A DNA stretch of 64,000 nucleotides, from assembly GCA_003008705.1 (NCBI GenBank), contig PDUO01000074.1, positions 73,418 to 137,417 of the forward strand. Direction: 5' to 3'. Shown here in pieces: positions 9,265 to 20,352 of this stretch. The number at the start of each line of letters is the position of its first letter. Within the stretch, counting starts at the first letter, position 1. Position numbers and translations under genes: made by a program. Below the pieces are notes generated by a model. That model did not search any database and was not told where the DNA came from. It worked only from the letters and a program-made list of their open reading frames with translations. The stretch is from Pezicula radicicola. Taxonomy: Eukaryota > Ascomycota > Leotiomycetes > Helotiales > Dermateaceae.

Positions 9265-12200
9265 CTACTGAGACTTTCTACTTAGTACCTGTAATTGCAT
9301 CTTAACAGTAGGATTATCAAGAATCTCTTCGACACTAAGGTCTAGCCCACCTTGCTTAAATGCTAGAGACATTGCTGAAGCGCAAATTAGATCAGCCCAG
9401 ATCGTATAGTATGGTATGTCGTCCTTCAGGTCTGAGACTCTAGTACTTGCCACATCCCCTACAACCTTCTCCCAGATCTGCAAGACCTTGGTCCGCAAAT
9501 CGTCCTTCACAACAAGAGAATTCTCAACCTGTACCGTCTGTGACAAACTTTCTATTTTCTCGACAGGAAGTCTCACATCCGATCTTCTTATCTTGTCTGT
9601 CAGTTCTGAGACTTGGCTCTCTATAGCATCTGGTATATTTTGAACGGTCTTGCAGAAGAGCTGAAGGATCTTATCTACTTTCTCTTTTTCAATGACGCTG
9701 TTGCAAAAGCGAAGGTCAACCTCCACCTTCGTCTGGTTTTGCTTCGTCACCAAATACAGATCAGCCTTATTGACAAGTGGTTCAAATTGTGAGAAATCGT
9801 AGGAGAGATGGTCTGAGAAGTCCCGATCTCCTTGTATTTCGCTAACGTTTATTGGATTCATTATAGTACTGAACCGGGTGGTTGGTGACCAGTCTGTACA
9901 TCGTTCGATGATTTTTCTGAACCCAAAATTTTCATGCGGCAAAGTTTCGAGGAGAGAGTTCTGAGCGCCTGCAAGAAAACTCAGGACGGTATCTGTCGGT
10001 TGGAGTTTCAGTCGGACTGGTAACAGAGATACACAGGGCCCAAGGAGGCTTTCGATATCAGGAAACTCCAAATGGCGGCCTCGTGAAATAGATGAGAAAA
10101 CCACATCTTCATGTCCCGATAATGCTGAAAGTACCAATGCCCATGCGGCACTCAGTACAGTTGCCGACGTGATGCCATACTTCTGTAATGCTGGGGCCTC
10201 AATTGACAGAACAACGGAGTCGTTAATGGTATCTCCACCATAGTTTGGTATTGAATCAGCAAAGACCTGCGTGATCTCAGATCCCGCCAGATGTTTCCGC
10301 CAAAACTGCTCGGACTCAGATTCGTGTAGTTTAATCATGTCACAAAAATGACAGAAGTTTGGTCCCTTTGCGATCGGGCCAGCATATGCTGCTTTGAGGG
10401 ACGTCCATATGGTCGTGAAAGTACTGGCATCATATTGGGCATGAGACAAACGCATGATCAAGCGATGATTGAGTTCATCTTTCTTTAGTAGCATGAACTT
10501 CGTGATAGGGTCGCCCAAGGACCACGGGACGGCGAAATCTTTCTTGAGAAAAGCTTGGGTTGCGACTTCAATCGATTCAGCCTGAGTACAGCTGTAAGCT
10601 TCGAAGTTCAACGGGTAGTGTTTCAACACCACTTGCAAAGTCCGCTGCTGAGAGACTATAAATGCAGTGCGTAGAAGAGTGTGACAATCGAGGAGCCGCC
10701 GACAAGCTTCGATGAGGCGAGAAACATCCAGATGGCCATGGAAATCAAAATTTAGGTAGTTATGCCAGCCACGGCTCTCCAAGGTACCTGTGAAAATCGT
10801 CCATGCCTGAAAGTCCGTGGCTTCTGCGATGTCTTCTATCTCATGATTCCCCACCAGAGTACGAATCTCATCTGTGATTTGTGGTCGGGGATATTGCGTT
10901 AGCGAGGTCGTTTCTGGCACTTCATCTTTGGGTCCTAGGAAATTTGCCATCTTGGCCATCTCTCGTAATATTGGGGTTTTTAGTATACCCTGGATTGATA
11001 AACGTATGTTTTGGTCGCGAGCAGCTGCAATGAGTTTGATTGCAACCAAAGAGTCTCCTCCGAGGATGAAAAAGTTGTCTCCGATGCCGATATCTGCAAT
11101 ATCAAGTTTCAGCACGGTTGCCCAAAGACGTTGCAAGACCTCTTCTGTATGTGTTGCCGGCATCTCTTTCCATTCCGCCATTGTATCATGCAAAATAAGC
11201 TCCTTCATTGTCATTTTTGATCCCATTTGCCGCAACTGTTTCCGATCGAGCTTGAAAGAAGCATTCAGAGGCAGCTTGTCGAGAGGCAGAAATACGGATG
11301 GCACCATATAAGCTGGAAGTTCCGCAGCTAATCCAGTTCGGAGCTTATCAGTGAGTGATGAGACATACCTCTGCACGCTATTGAACTCTGTGTCCAAGGC
11401 TTTACTGTCTTGTAGGTCATTCTGGTTAATTGAGATGAAACCAACCAGAACTGCTCGGCCATTGCCATCAACCGGGGTAACGATCTCAGCAATAGCTGTT
11501 GCTCCCCTGGAAATAAGCTTGGCCATATGAGTTTCTACATCCCCCAACTCGATCCTCTGCCCATTTAGTTTGACCTGCGAAAAATCACCTCTCCCGATGA
11601 TCTGGAGAACTCCATCCGATGTATATCTCGCCAAATCGCCTGTTTTAAAGATAGGCGCTGAGGGCCTCTTGAGAACTTTTGCTGCCCAAGCCGGATTCTG
11701 CAGGAAGACTCTTTCTGTTTGTTTCGTATCATGCATATATCCCTTGAAGAGAAAGTTTCCTTCAATATAGAGCATACCCATTGCGCCAATGGGAACCAAG
11801 CGATGTGGATCGGTAGGATAGGTTAGCCATGCCGCTCCATCGACTGTCTGCTTGGATCGCCATTTGAGACCAGTTTTGTCAATTTCATAGTAGACTTTAG
11901 CCCCTTCACTCATTCCATAAATCTCAATCAGACGCAGTTTCGAAGACCACGTCTCAATGAGATCTGGAAGCACTGGCTCGCCACCGACAATCAATATATC
12001 AAGGGTTGGCACGTCTTCTGGCTTCATCGTCTTCAGAAAGGATGGTGTCAGAAATGCTCGTGTAACTCGTTGGTCGTTGATGAAACGCGCGATGTTGTTG
12101 CTTCGATCCTGCTCTGATGGGATACAGAGACATGACCCATGACCCAGCGTCTTCAGAGTCTCCCAAGTGCTTGTGCCAAACGCCTGAGATGCAAATTGTA

Positions 12201-13549
12201 ATATTCGACACCCAGGCTCATATCCTGACTCGGGATTGAGAATCTGCTCAACGGCTCCGAAATGTGAATGCAGAACTGCCTTGGGCGTTCCTGTACTCCC
12301 AGAAGTAAAAACGGCAAAGGCCAGGTCGCCCGGGTCCATCGACTCGCTCAACTCACGAGCGGAGCCTTGATTATGGCACATGTCAGGAATATCCGTAATG
12401 ATCTCAATATTAGGGACATTGAATCGCCCAGACTGGCTCGATGCAGTGAGTATGAACGTCGCTTGCACTTCGATCATCATGCTTTCCAAGCGATTTGTGG
12501 GATGTCCGGGATCCAGTGCAGTAAATGCAGCGCCAGTTTTCAGGACCGCCAGCATGGCGACCGGTATCCATTTGGATTTCTCAAAGCATAAAGGGACCAG
12601 GTTGCCCGCTCCAATTCCGCGGCCTGCGAGGTAGTTTGCGAGGGAAGAAGAGAGTTCATCTAGTTTTTCATATGTCATATCGCCATCCCAAGCAGCTACT
12701 GCCTCGTCGCCAGAGTGTTTGCGTGCCATCTGTTCGAAAAGTTCGTGGACACGAAGTTTGGATGCTTCGGGCATCTTCTTGTTCCACGCCGCAATCTGCA
12801 ATCGGTCCTCATCACTGAGAATATCCAGGACACCAACTGCCTGCTTCGGATTGGCGTGCACAACCTGCAACGCTGAGGATAACGTGGCCATCAGTCTTGC
12901 GGCATGAGACTCATCAAGGAGGCTCGACTGGGTATATAGATCAATGTTGATTCCCGTTCCATTACCAGACAAGGCACTTCCAGAGAATCGAATGCAGATG
13001 TCGAACTATGCGTGTGGTCAGCTATGGGCCCAGTCTTGAATATCACCGACTTACTGCATTCGTGATGGGTTCCGTCTCTGCTTGAGGTATGTCCCCCCAT
13101 ATCAGAATAGAATTGCAAAGTCGAGTCACCGTGTCGTAGACATTGTGCTCCATCCTAATCTCTGCTATCTTCCAAGACGGGCGATTGTGAGATTTTCCCT
13201 CATTCTCAAATTCCTGTACCAGGTCATATACTGTATCAACTGCCGCTATGTGCGCCGCATTTATGTTTAATGTTCCGTGGCCTAGGTCATGACCAACATA
13301 GTCAATTTCCGCGAAGCAAATGTCATCTTTCCCACTATAAACTCCCAGAATAAAGGCCCATGCTGTTTTCAAGAAGTAATTGATATGGTGCGCATCTGCG
13401 AGTGGACCTGGCAGGCGAATTGATGACTTGAGATTGTTTGTTTTGCTGTTAGCGGGTCGCCTCGCATGGGCAGTGAGCCTGGGAAAGTGACAAGATTCCC
13501 CACTGTTCAGTTTATCGTCGCAGTATTTTTGGAGCTTGACAGATTCCAT
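9265..13549 (-). CDS. single-module non-ribosomal peptide synthetase (partial C, A, T, C, degenerate T)
   Basis: Two exons, 13549-13055 and 13005-9265, joined by a 49-nt intron, give about 1411 aa. Order: a truncated condensation-like region (1-200) without an HHxxxDG motif; an adenylation domain (about 205-770) with FTSGSTGTPK near 398, YGMSE, and TGDLARYTSDG with GRGDFSQVKLNGQRIE; a carrier with intact LGGDSL near 817; a condensation domain whose active-site motif is SHAQYDA near 1020, closest to the SHxxxD type of fungal terminal C domains; and a last carrier-like domain reading IWADLICA, where the phosphopantetheine Ser is replaced by Leu (codon 9388-9390). Where amino-acid-activating domains have FDxS, this one has FGTS (Gly at the Asp235 position); the A10 Lys is kept. 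It should activate one acid and condense or release it; the product is unknown. Confidence 0.9.
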
Positions 13550-14168
13550 GGCGATTTATTTTGTCGCGTTTCGCCGATTTTGAGTAGAATAAACCTATGT
13601 CGACGAGTTATGGATGAATTGCTTTCATATTGAGCGTCGCTTAAAATTCCCCTGTCAGTGACATTACTTACACCCAACGTTTCAAAATCTTTGATTGCTC
13701 GGGGGGTTTATCTGTTACCTGTCCCGGGCCATTTTCCTGTACAAGCTTTTGTTGTTGTTTTTTCCTCACACCGAAAGCTTAGCTATCCCCTTTCAAGGAT
13801 TTAGCACTCTTTACTTTCCATCCTCTCGCTCGGCGGAGCCGAGTCGGCTTAAAGTTATTTACTAGAAATGGACCGAAGGATTTGCCTCAGGATATGTAGA
13901 AAATATACTTATGCGTTATTTGCAATCCTTAAATCTCTAGTAGAGAAAAGGAGAAAAGGCCCGCACCAACTGAGAATATGTTTTTTTTCTAAAGGAAAAA
14001 GGAAAGCTCAGCCGGCCAAAATACTTCTCCCTATTTAATATTATTTCTACGTAGAGTTTTAAGCATTCAAACTGCTTAAGACAGGGTCAGAGGTGAGTGG
14101 AGAAGATTTATTCTGTCTTCTCAAAACCTTGAGACATAGTGACTAACTAACTGGACCTGCAGCGAAAT
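13550..14168. promoter_or_regulatory. shared promoter region between the NRPS and the dehydrogenase
   Basis: A 619-bp spacer between two divergent genes, so it probably serves both and would be a natural target of the cluster regulator. It has pyrimidine-rich tracts and a CTCGGCGGAGCCGAG near-palindrome at about 13828-13842. A GC-box of this symmetric kind is what Zn2Cys6 dimers often bind; this is inference from symmetry only. Confidence 0.4.
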
Positions 14169-15212
14169 ATGGCCATGGCTGGACGACTTCTACGGGCCAC
14201 ACCACCCATGCCAAGGATTACTTGCCTCGAAGGGACTTTCTTCCAGATGCCGAGATTTGATATTCCCCATCATTACACGGAATACAAAGCAACACAACCT
14301 GATCTCGTCGCTCGGCGTCTTGCCCAAACAGATATCGCTATTCTCCAGCGTCTACCCGTCACTGCTGCCGATATCGCCAAATGTCCATTGCTAAAAATGA
14401 TTGCCATCAGTGCCGTTGGAACGGATGACATTGACTTGGCCGCATGTCGTCGGCGTGGCATCACCGTCTGCAATGTACCATCCTCAAGCACCGAAAGCGT
14501 TACAGAGCATGCCATAGCCCAGTATTTCGCCGTCAAGAGGAAGATTATGGAAGTACACAACAAAACCCTCCAAGGGGTCGTCTGGTCGGAACGACTCAGC
14601 ACATATCAGATGCCGCCGAGAGTATGTCGCGAAGAGATCCTAGGAGTCATTGAGGTTGGAGAACTTGGTGCGTGCCGTCTAGTATTGTGGAGGATTTGCA
14701 TTACTAACTACGTGACAGGTAGTAACGTCGCCAAAGTTGCATCGGGGTTAGGGATGCGCGTTCTTCAAGCAGAACGCAAAGGGGTGTCGCCTCTCAAGAC
14801 CCGTGTATCACGGGTGCCATTTGAAGACGTTTTGAGACAGAGCACAGTGATTATCTTGACATGCCCTTTGACAGAGGCGACGCGGGGGATGATTGGTGAA
14901 GCAGGGCTGCGGTGCATGCGCCGAGATGCCATCTTTGTAAATGTCGCTCGAGGTGCCATTGTCGTTGAACATGCGCTGGCAAGAGCGCTTCGGGAAGGCT
15001 GGATTCAAGGTGCCGCGACGGATGTATTTGAAGAAGAGCCTCTATCGTGGGACAACAGTCCTCTTCTTGATCAGTCGAATCCAGTGCCGAACCTTCTTTT
15101 GTCACCACACCTTGCCTGGTACGCTGGTCGGAGTATCAAGAACATGCAAGATTCTCTAAAACGTAATGTTGAGGCTTTTTGGCGAGGAGTACCTCAAAAT
15201 GTAATTTGCTAG
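14169..15212 (+). CDS. D-isomer-specific 2-hydroxyacid dehydrogenase
   Basis: Exons 14169-14667 and 14719-15212 surround a 51-nt intron with an ACTAAC branch site. The intron is a multiple of three, so unspliced sequence stays open. The spliced protein is about 330 aa. The family signature FVNVARGAIVVEHAL supplies the catalytic Arg, DVFEEEP the Glu and LLSPHLAW the His. The nucleotide-binding loop rebuilt by splicing reads GVIEVGELGSNVA, so the first Gly of the usual GxGxxG is Glu. These enzymes interconvert 2-oxo and D-2-hydroxy acids with NAD(P)H in the cytosol. Placed head to head with the NRPS, it may make the hydroxy acid that the synthetase loads. That is inference, and the altered loop leaves activity open. 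Confidence 0.85.
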   Translation: MAMAGRLLRATPPMPRITCLEGTFFQMPRFDIPHHYTEYKATQPDLVARRLAQTDIAILQRLPVTAADIAKCPLLKMIAISAVGTDDIDLAACRRRGITVCNVPSSSTESVTEHAIAQYFAVKRKIMEVHNKTLQGVVWSERLSTYQMPPRVCREEILGVIEVGELGACRLVLWRICITNYVTGSNVAKVASGLGMRVLQAERKGVSPLKTRVSRVPFEDVLRQSTVIILTCPLTEATRGMIGEAGLRCMRRDAIFVNVARGAIVVEHALARALREGWIQGAATDVFEEEPLSWDNSPLLDQSNPVPNLLLSPHLAWYAGRSIKNMQDSLKRNVEAFWRGVPQNVIC

Positions 15213-15612
15213 AACTCAAGGTAATATGAAATTTAGATTAGATCCATATAGATATAGACTACATGAGTTCAGATGGAGATTTTGATCATTTTGGAACTGT
15301 TAATCCTGTTAAATTTTTGTCAACTTCCTCGTGAAGCATTGTTGAAAACTCCGTATGTATGTATTAACTATCTCGCTACATAGACACCCCGTAACCTTGT
15401 CCGTCTGATGTTCAGTCTTTCGGGTCGTTTCATTCTTCACCATTCGGCTACTTTTAATTTTTTTTAAACTTCGCCCTACTCGTACAGCCGGGATTTAGCT
15501 TTGGGGGCAGCAGAGGGTTATCTGTTATCCTTTTTTTTTTCATCTGCCTCCTTCTGTTCGTCATCGCTTTTGCTGTTTTCTTTCTCCATTATATCGTCCA
15601 ATTTTTCTCAAC
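15213..15612. promoter_or_regulatory. acyl-CoA oxidase upstream region
   Basis: Contains the 3' flank of the dehydrogenase and, from about 15410, long C/T-rich tracts including a T10 run near 15531-15540. Such tracts are common in leaders of filamentous-fungal genes. No coding sequence seen. Confidence 0.4.
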
Positions 15613-17757
15613 ATGGGTCCTCCACCACAATGGGTCAAAGATTTGGCCTCAAGCTCTCCTCAAGGCAGTGATACGCTGAAGGAAGAGAGAGAGAAGTCCA
15701 CAATCTCTGTGGATGCATTATCAGAGTTTCTCTTCACCAACAAGGTTCTTGACCAACGGGAGCGCATCTTAAACATATTGAAAGCAGAGAAAGTTTTTGA
15801 TAAGTCCAAGAATTATTTCCACGGCCCGGTAGACAAGTTCAAGACTGCTTTAGCCAGATCCAAGAGAATAAGACAGTTAGAAGTGGAGCATGATTGGGAC
15901 CTGAGCGACTTCATTATGGCAGACTCTCTGATCAGTGAGCCAGGTCCATATAACTTGCACACTAGTATGTTCTTGGTAGGTTACTTGATAATGAAAACAT
16001 TGCTTATAGCCCACAGCCCATAGCTAATTCTTTACAGACCACTCTTCGTGAGCAAGGAACTCCAGAGCAACATAAACTCTTTTTGGAGCCCGCTGAGAAG
16101 TATATCTACATTGGATGTTACGCGCAAACAGAACTTGGCCATGGTTCGAATGTGCGAGGCTTGGAAACGACTGCTACATGGGACCCAGAAGACAAGACAT
16201 TCACGCTACACTCACCACACCTTACAGCATCTAAATGGTGGATCGGTTCCTTAGGGAAAACAGCTAATTACGCTATAGTGATAGCGCAACTAGTTGTTGG
16301 TGGCAAATCCTACGGCCCTCATCCATTTATTTGTCAAGTCCGAGATCTTACTACACACGAGCCTCTGGAAGGCATATATGTTGGAGACATCGGGCCGAAG
16401 ATGGGCTATAATTCTATGGATAACGGATTCCTTCTTATGAACCACGTCAAAATACCACATGTCAACATGCTAGCTAAGCATTCTAGTCTCGACCCCGAAA
16501 CCAGTATGTATATAAAGCCATCATCACCGTCGCTAATCTATGGTACAATGACCTGGATTCGTTCAATGATTATCCTTCAGTCTGGGAGTGCTCTAGCTCG
16601 CGGTTTGACGATCGGCATCAGATATACAGCCGTAAGAAGACAATTCCAAGACTTCGATTCAAAAGATAGTTCTGGGAGCGAAAACCAAGTCCTCAACTAT
16701 ACAATGGTCCAATTCCGACTGCTTCCTCTCTTAGCAGCATCCTTTGCCTTCCACTTTACTGGGAAAGCTGTGAAAGATTTGTACGAAGCGAACCAGAACA
16801 ATACGCAGAACGGCAACGGAACGGGAGCAAGCTCCTTGCTTGCCGACCTACATGCCACATCCTGCGGTTTGAAGGCTCTGGCAACTACAACTGCGGTTGA
16901 AGGGATAGAGGTCTGCCGAAGAGCTTGCGGTGGTCATGGTTACAGTATGTTTGGAGGTCTCGGGTCCTGGTACGCCGACTACTTGCCATCAACAACCTGG
17001 GAAGGTGATAATTACATGTTGACTCAGCAGGTCGCCAGATACGTAAGTATTTCTTGTATACCTCCAAGGCTTGTCGTAACTTCTAACATCGATCCAGCTT
17101 CTTAAATCAGCCAGCTCCGTCCTTAATGGAGATTCCCCAAACAATGAAACGACCGAGATTCTCGCCGCGTTCTTGAAGAGGAAAGACATAGGTACCCCCT
17201 ATGATATTCTGGGTTCGGATAGTGACCTCGTCGCTGCATTTGCCTGGCGCTCATCTTTCCTTACATTTGAAGCTCTTAAGCGTCGAGAGGATGGCAGCAC
17301 ATGGAACTCACTTCTCGTTGATTTCTGGCGTCTAAGTACCGCTCACTCCGAGTACCTCGTCGTTAAGAATTTCTACGATACCCTTCAGAAAGAGTCGGGG
17401 ACACTTGACGCCACGACCGCGTCTGTCCTTCAGAAACTTTTTCGTCTCTACAGTCTTAGCACCCTACAGAAGAATACTTCGGAATTAAATTCTTCAGCAG
17501 CAATTACTGGGAGCCAGATCCTGCTTGTAAGCGAGGCTGTCATGAAGCTTCTCGAAGACATTAGGCCGCATGCTGTGAGGTTGGTAGACTCGTGGAAGTT
17601 CCCAGACTGGCAGTTAGACAGTAGTCTGGGACGTGAAGACGGGAATGTGTACGAAGATATGTTCTACCGGGCAAGTCAACTCAACCCTCTCAATGAGTTG
17701 ACGATCGATCCATATCCGAACAGCGATCAGTTAGCAAAGCCCCAGGCCAGAATTTGA
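15613..17757 (+). CDS. acyl-CoA oxidase (peroxisomal)
   Basis: Exons 15613-15975, 16038-17042 and 17098-17757 give about 675 aa, the normal length for the family. The N-terminal helical region is followed by CYAQTELGHGSNVRGLETTA, the flavin-binding signature. IGPKMGYNSMDNGF and RACGGHGYSMFGGL follow, then the C-terminal oxidase domain. The enzyme oxidises acyl-CoA to trans-2-enoyl-CoA with FAD and forms hydrogen peroxide. The C-terminus ends A-R-I, a weak but possible type 1 peroxisomal signal. The second intron has TTCTAAC just before its acceptor. It sits between the dehydrogenase and an exporter, transcribed in the same direction. I read it as a cluster enzyme that shapes or shortens an acyl precursor, although a general beta-oxidation role cannot be excluded. 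Confidence 0.9.
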
Positions 17758-18512
17758 GCGATTGACTTAGATATTAGTTTTGAGACAGTATGTAGCATCT
17801 AGATGAATAAAGTACAGATATATAGGGTTTTAAATTGCGGAATAGATTTTGGGACTTGGATCAATCTAGCATCTCATCTCTAAATTGCTTCAAATTCGTA
17901 TTTAGCGAGGTAGCCTCTTCTACTAAAGAATCGAAACAAGTGCAAGCGATCCCTTAATAAATTGACTCTGGAACCGGGCACATATTTAACACGTGAAAAC
18001 AGTTATTATTGCGCCCTCAGGAATGGTTTCGTGAAATACCCGACGTGTCGCTTAGCGGGGGGGTTTTTTAAAGTTGCGTAGGATTAATATGGTTCGCTAT
18101 TGCCGACTTTCTAGACTCTCTTGAGGCAGGAAAACGCAAGGTTTCTAACCTGCCTGAACTGCACTCGGCTTTGGCTAATCTAGAGAGCTGCTACGTGGGT
18201 TGTTGCGCCCTGGCAGGAAGGATCTAAAGGAATCGTATGTTCGAAGGAATTGCTTAGCATAATGCCCGACATGTAGTTATTTAAGCGATGCGGTAAGGCC
18301 GTAACTACTATAATACAACGAATTATTGGTTAAGATAATTGAAATATTATTAATATCTAATCATCAAATTACCTTCCTATAAGGTGCTCGAATTATTGAA
18401 AGCTTGCCCGGAGTTACCTTCTTGTTCAAATCCCACATTATTCAAAGCTTGATGTTGACATCTTCTCGCATATTTTCTTGTCCCCCTTTTCTGTCGACGA
18501 GGCATTCTCAAT
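17758..18512. other. intergenic, exporter promoter side
   Basis: No gene seen. A run of nine G and six T lies at 18057-18071. The final 100 bases are rich in C and T, as in a leader. Weak AT-rich decay from about 18240. Confidence 0.4.
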
Positions 18513-20352
18513 ATGTTGACATACACAAAGACAATCATGTTTGGAGAAGGCGATTCTTCGCATGAGATCAGCAATGCTGAGAAATTAGAGATCTTGCAAC
18601 TGATCAAGGAAGCTGGATGGGAGGACGCCGCCGCGCTTTCGAAACTCGAAAATCTTACAGCTATACTCGAGCGCGAGAAAGACCCTTCATCGAGACGGAC
18701 CTCGTTGGCTTCTATTCTTTCGCTGAAGAAAGAGGAGCCACTGCCTCCACCCAAATATGTCACAGGTTTAGACTTGGTTTTGATTCTCCTCGTCTTAAGT
18801 CTAACCACATTCCTTATTGCGCTCGATAATGCAATCGTTGCGACTGCTATACCAAAGATAACAGACGAATTCAATTCGCTAAGTGACGCTGGCTGGTACG
18901 GTTCTGCCTACCTCGTCACCAGTTGCACCCTCACTCTGCTCTACGGCCGCTTATACACATTTTTCAGCATCAAAAAGGTCTATCTGCTTGCAATCGCGCT
19001 CTTCGAGATTGGTTCTCTTATTTGTGGTGTAGCACCGAATTCGATTGCTCTCATCATTGGTCGTGCGATTGCTGGTCTTGGGGGGGCCGGCATCTTCAGC
19101 GGGAGCACCATTATTCTCGCCCATTCCGTTCCGATGGAGAGAAGAGCGCCACTCCAAGGCCTATTAGGAGCCGCATTTTCTGTCGCAAGTGCAGCTGGGC
19201 CGCTTATTGGAGGAGCTTTTGCAGATAAACTCACCTGGAGATGGTCTTTTTACATCAACCTTCCGATTGGTGTCTTTGCGGTGGGCATCATATACTTATA
19301 CTTCCATGACCCAACCGCGAACAGAAATGCGAAAGGCACTACGTTCCTTGGTCAGCTTCAAAAATGCGACCTTATAGGCACCGCTCTTTTCACGCCAGCT
19401 ATCATTTGCTTACTCGTTCTCCTTCAGTTCGGCGGTGTCAAGTTCCCTTGGAATAGTCCTTTGATCATCGCTCTAATATGCGTGTCAGTGGTCCTTTTGA
19501 TTGCCTTCGTCGCTACTCAAATATGGAAAGGAGACGAAGCTAGCGTCCCACCTCGAATTATATGTCAACGGACAGTATACAGTGCCGCTTGGTATACTTT
19601 CTGGGTAAGGGTCTCTCTCGCGATGTATAAAACACTAGGCTAACGTACTTCTTCAATAGCTCGGAGCCGCGCCATTCGTTTTAACATACTACCTCCCAAT
19701 TTGGTTCCAATCAATACAAGGGAAGTCAGCAACCACATCAGGCCTCTTGACTCTTCCTTTTGTTCTCTCCACGGTCATTTTCAGTATAGCTGCCGGCTGG
19801 ATAGCGGTAGCTGTTGGTAGCTGCTCCCCCGTCATGGTTGTAGGAAGTATTCTGTGTTCAATCGGTGCCGCAATGCTCGCAGTCATGACACCCTCAAGCC
19901 GACCTGCCGTATGGATTGGTTGGCAAATCATGTTTGGAACCGGCTTAGGCCTTGGGCAAGGGCAGCCCGCCATCGTTGTACAAGTCGCACTACCAATACA
20001 AGATGTGGCTACGGGCGTGTCCATTATGTTCTTCCTACAAAAGTTGGGCGCTGCGATAAGCGTTGCTGTTGGAGAGACCATCTTTCAGAGTCAGCTCCGT
20101 GCTGGTATTGCGAGGATACTGCCAGGTTTTGACGTTAACACTATACTCGATGCGGGCGCGACGACCTTGCAGAAGCTGGTGCCACAAGAATCCTTGGCAC
20201 AGGTCGTTTCAGTCTTCAGTAGCTCAGTCACGAATGCATTCTGGATTAGTACATTTGGGGCAGGGCTGTCGATATTAGGCGCTGTAGCCATCGGGTGGAA
20301 GAGGGGGTCTATGAAAGCAATGCAAGGGGCCCCAGTACCTAAGAAGGACTAG
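18513..20352 (+). CDS. DHA2-type (14-TM) MFS exporter
   Basis: Exons 18513-19604 and 19660-20352 flank a 55-nt intron; the protein is about 594 aa. A hydrophilic N-terminus of about 85 residues precedes TM1. LDNAIVATAIPKITDEFNSLSDAGWYGSAYLV and GRAIAGLGGAGIFSG are hallmarks of the DHA2 drug/toxin:H+ antiporter group, as is the FYINLPIGVF segment after GPLIGGAFADKLTWRW. Members expel toxins and metabolites through the plasma membrane and are common in fungal metabolite clusters. As the last gene before a long AT-rich stretch, it probably marks the right border of the cluster. The ATG at 18537 (MFGEGD) is an alternative start. Confidence 0.9.

Noticed and set aside
12268..12818. Plus-strand frames opposite the NRPS adenylation domain
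   Set aside because: They are shadows of a strongly coding minus strand.
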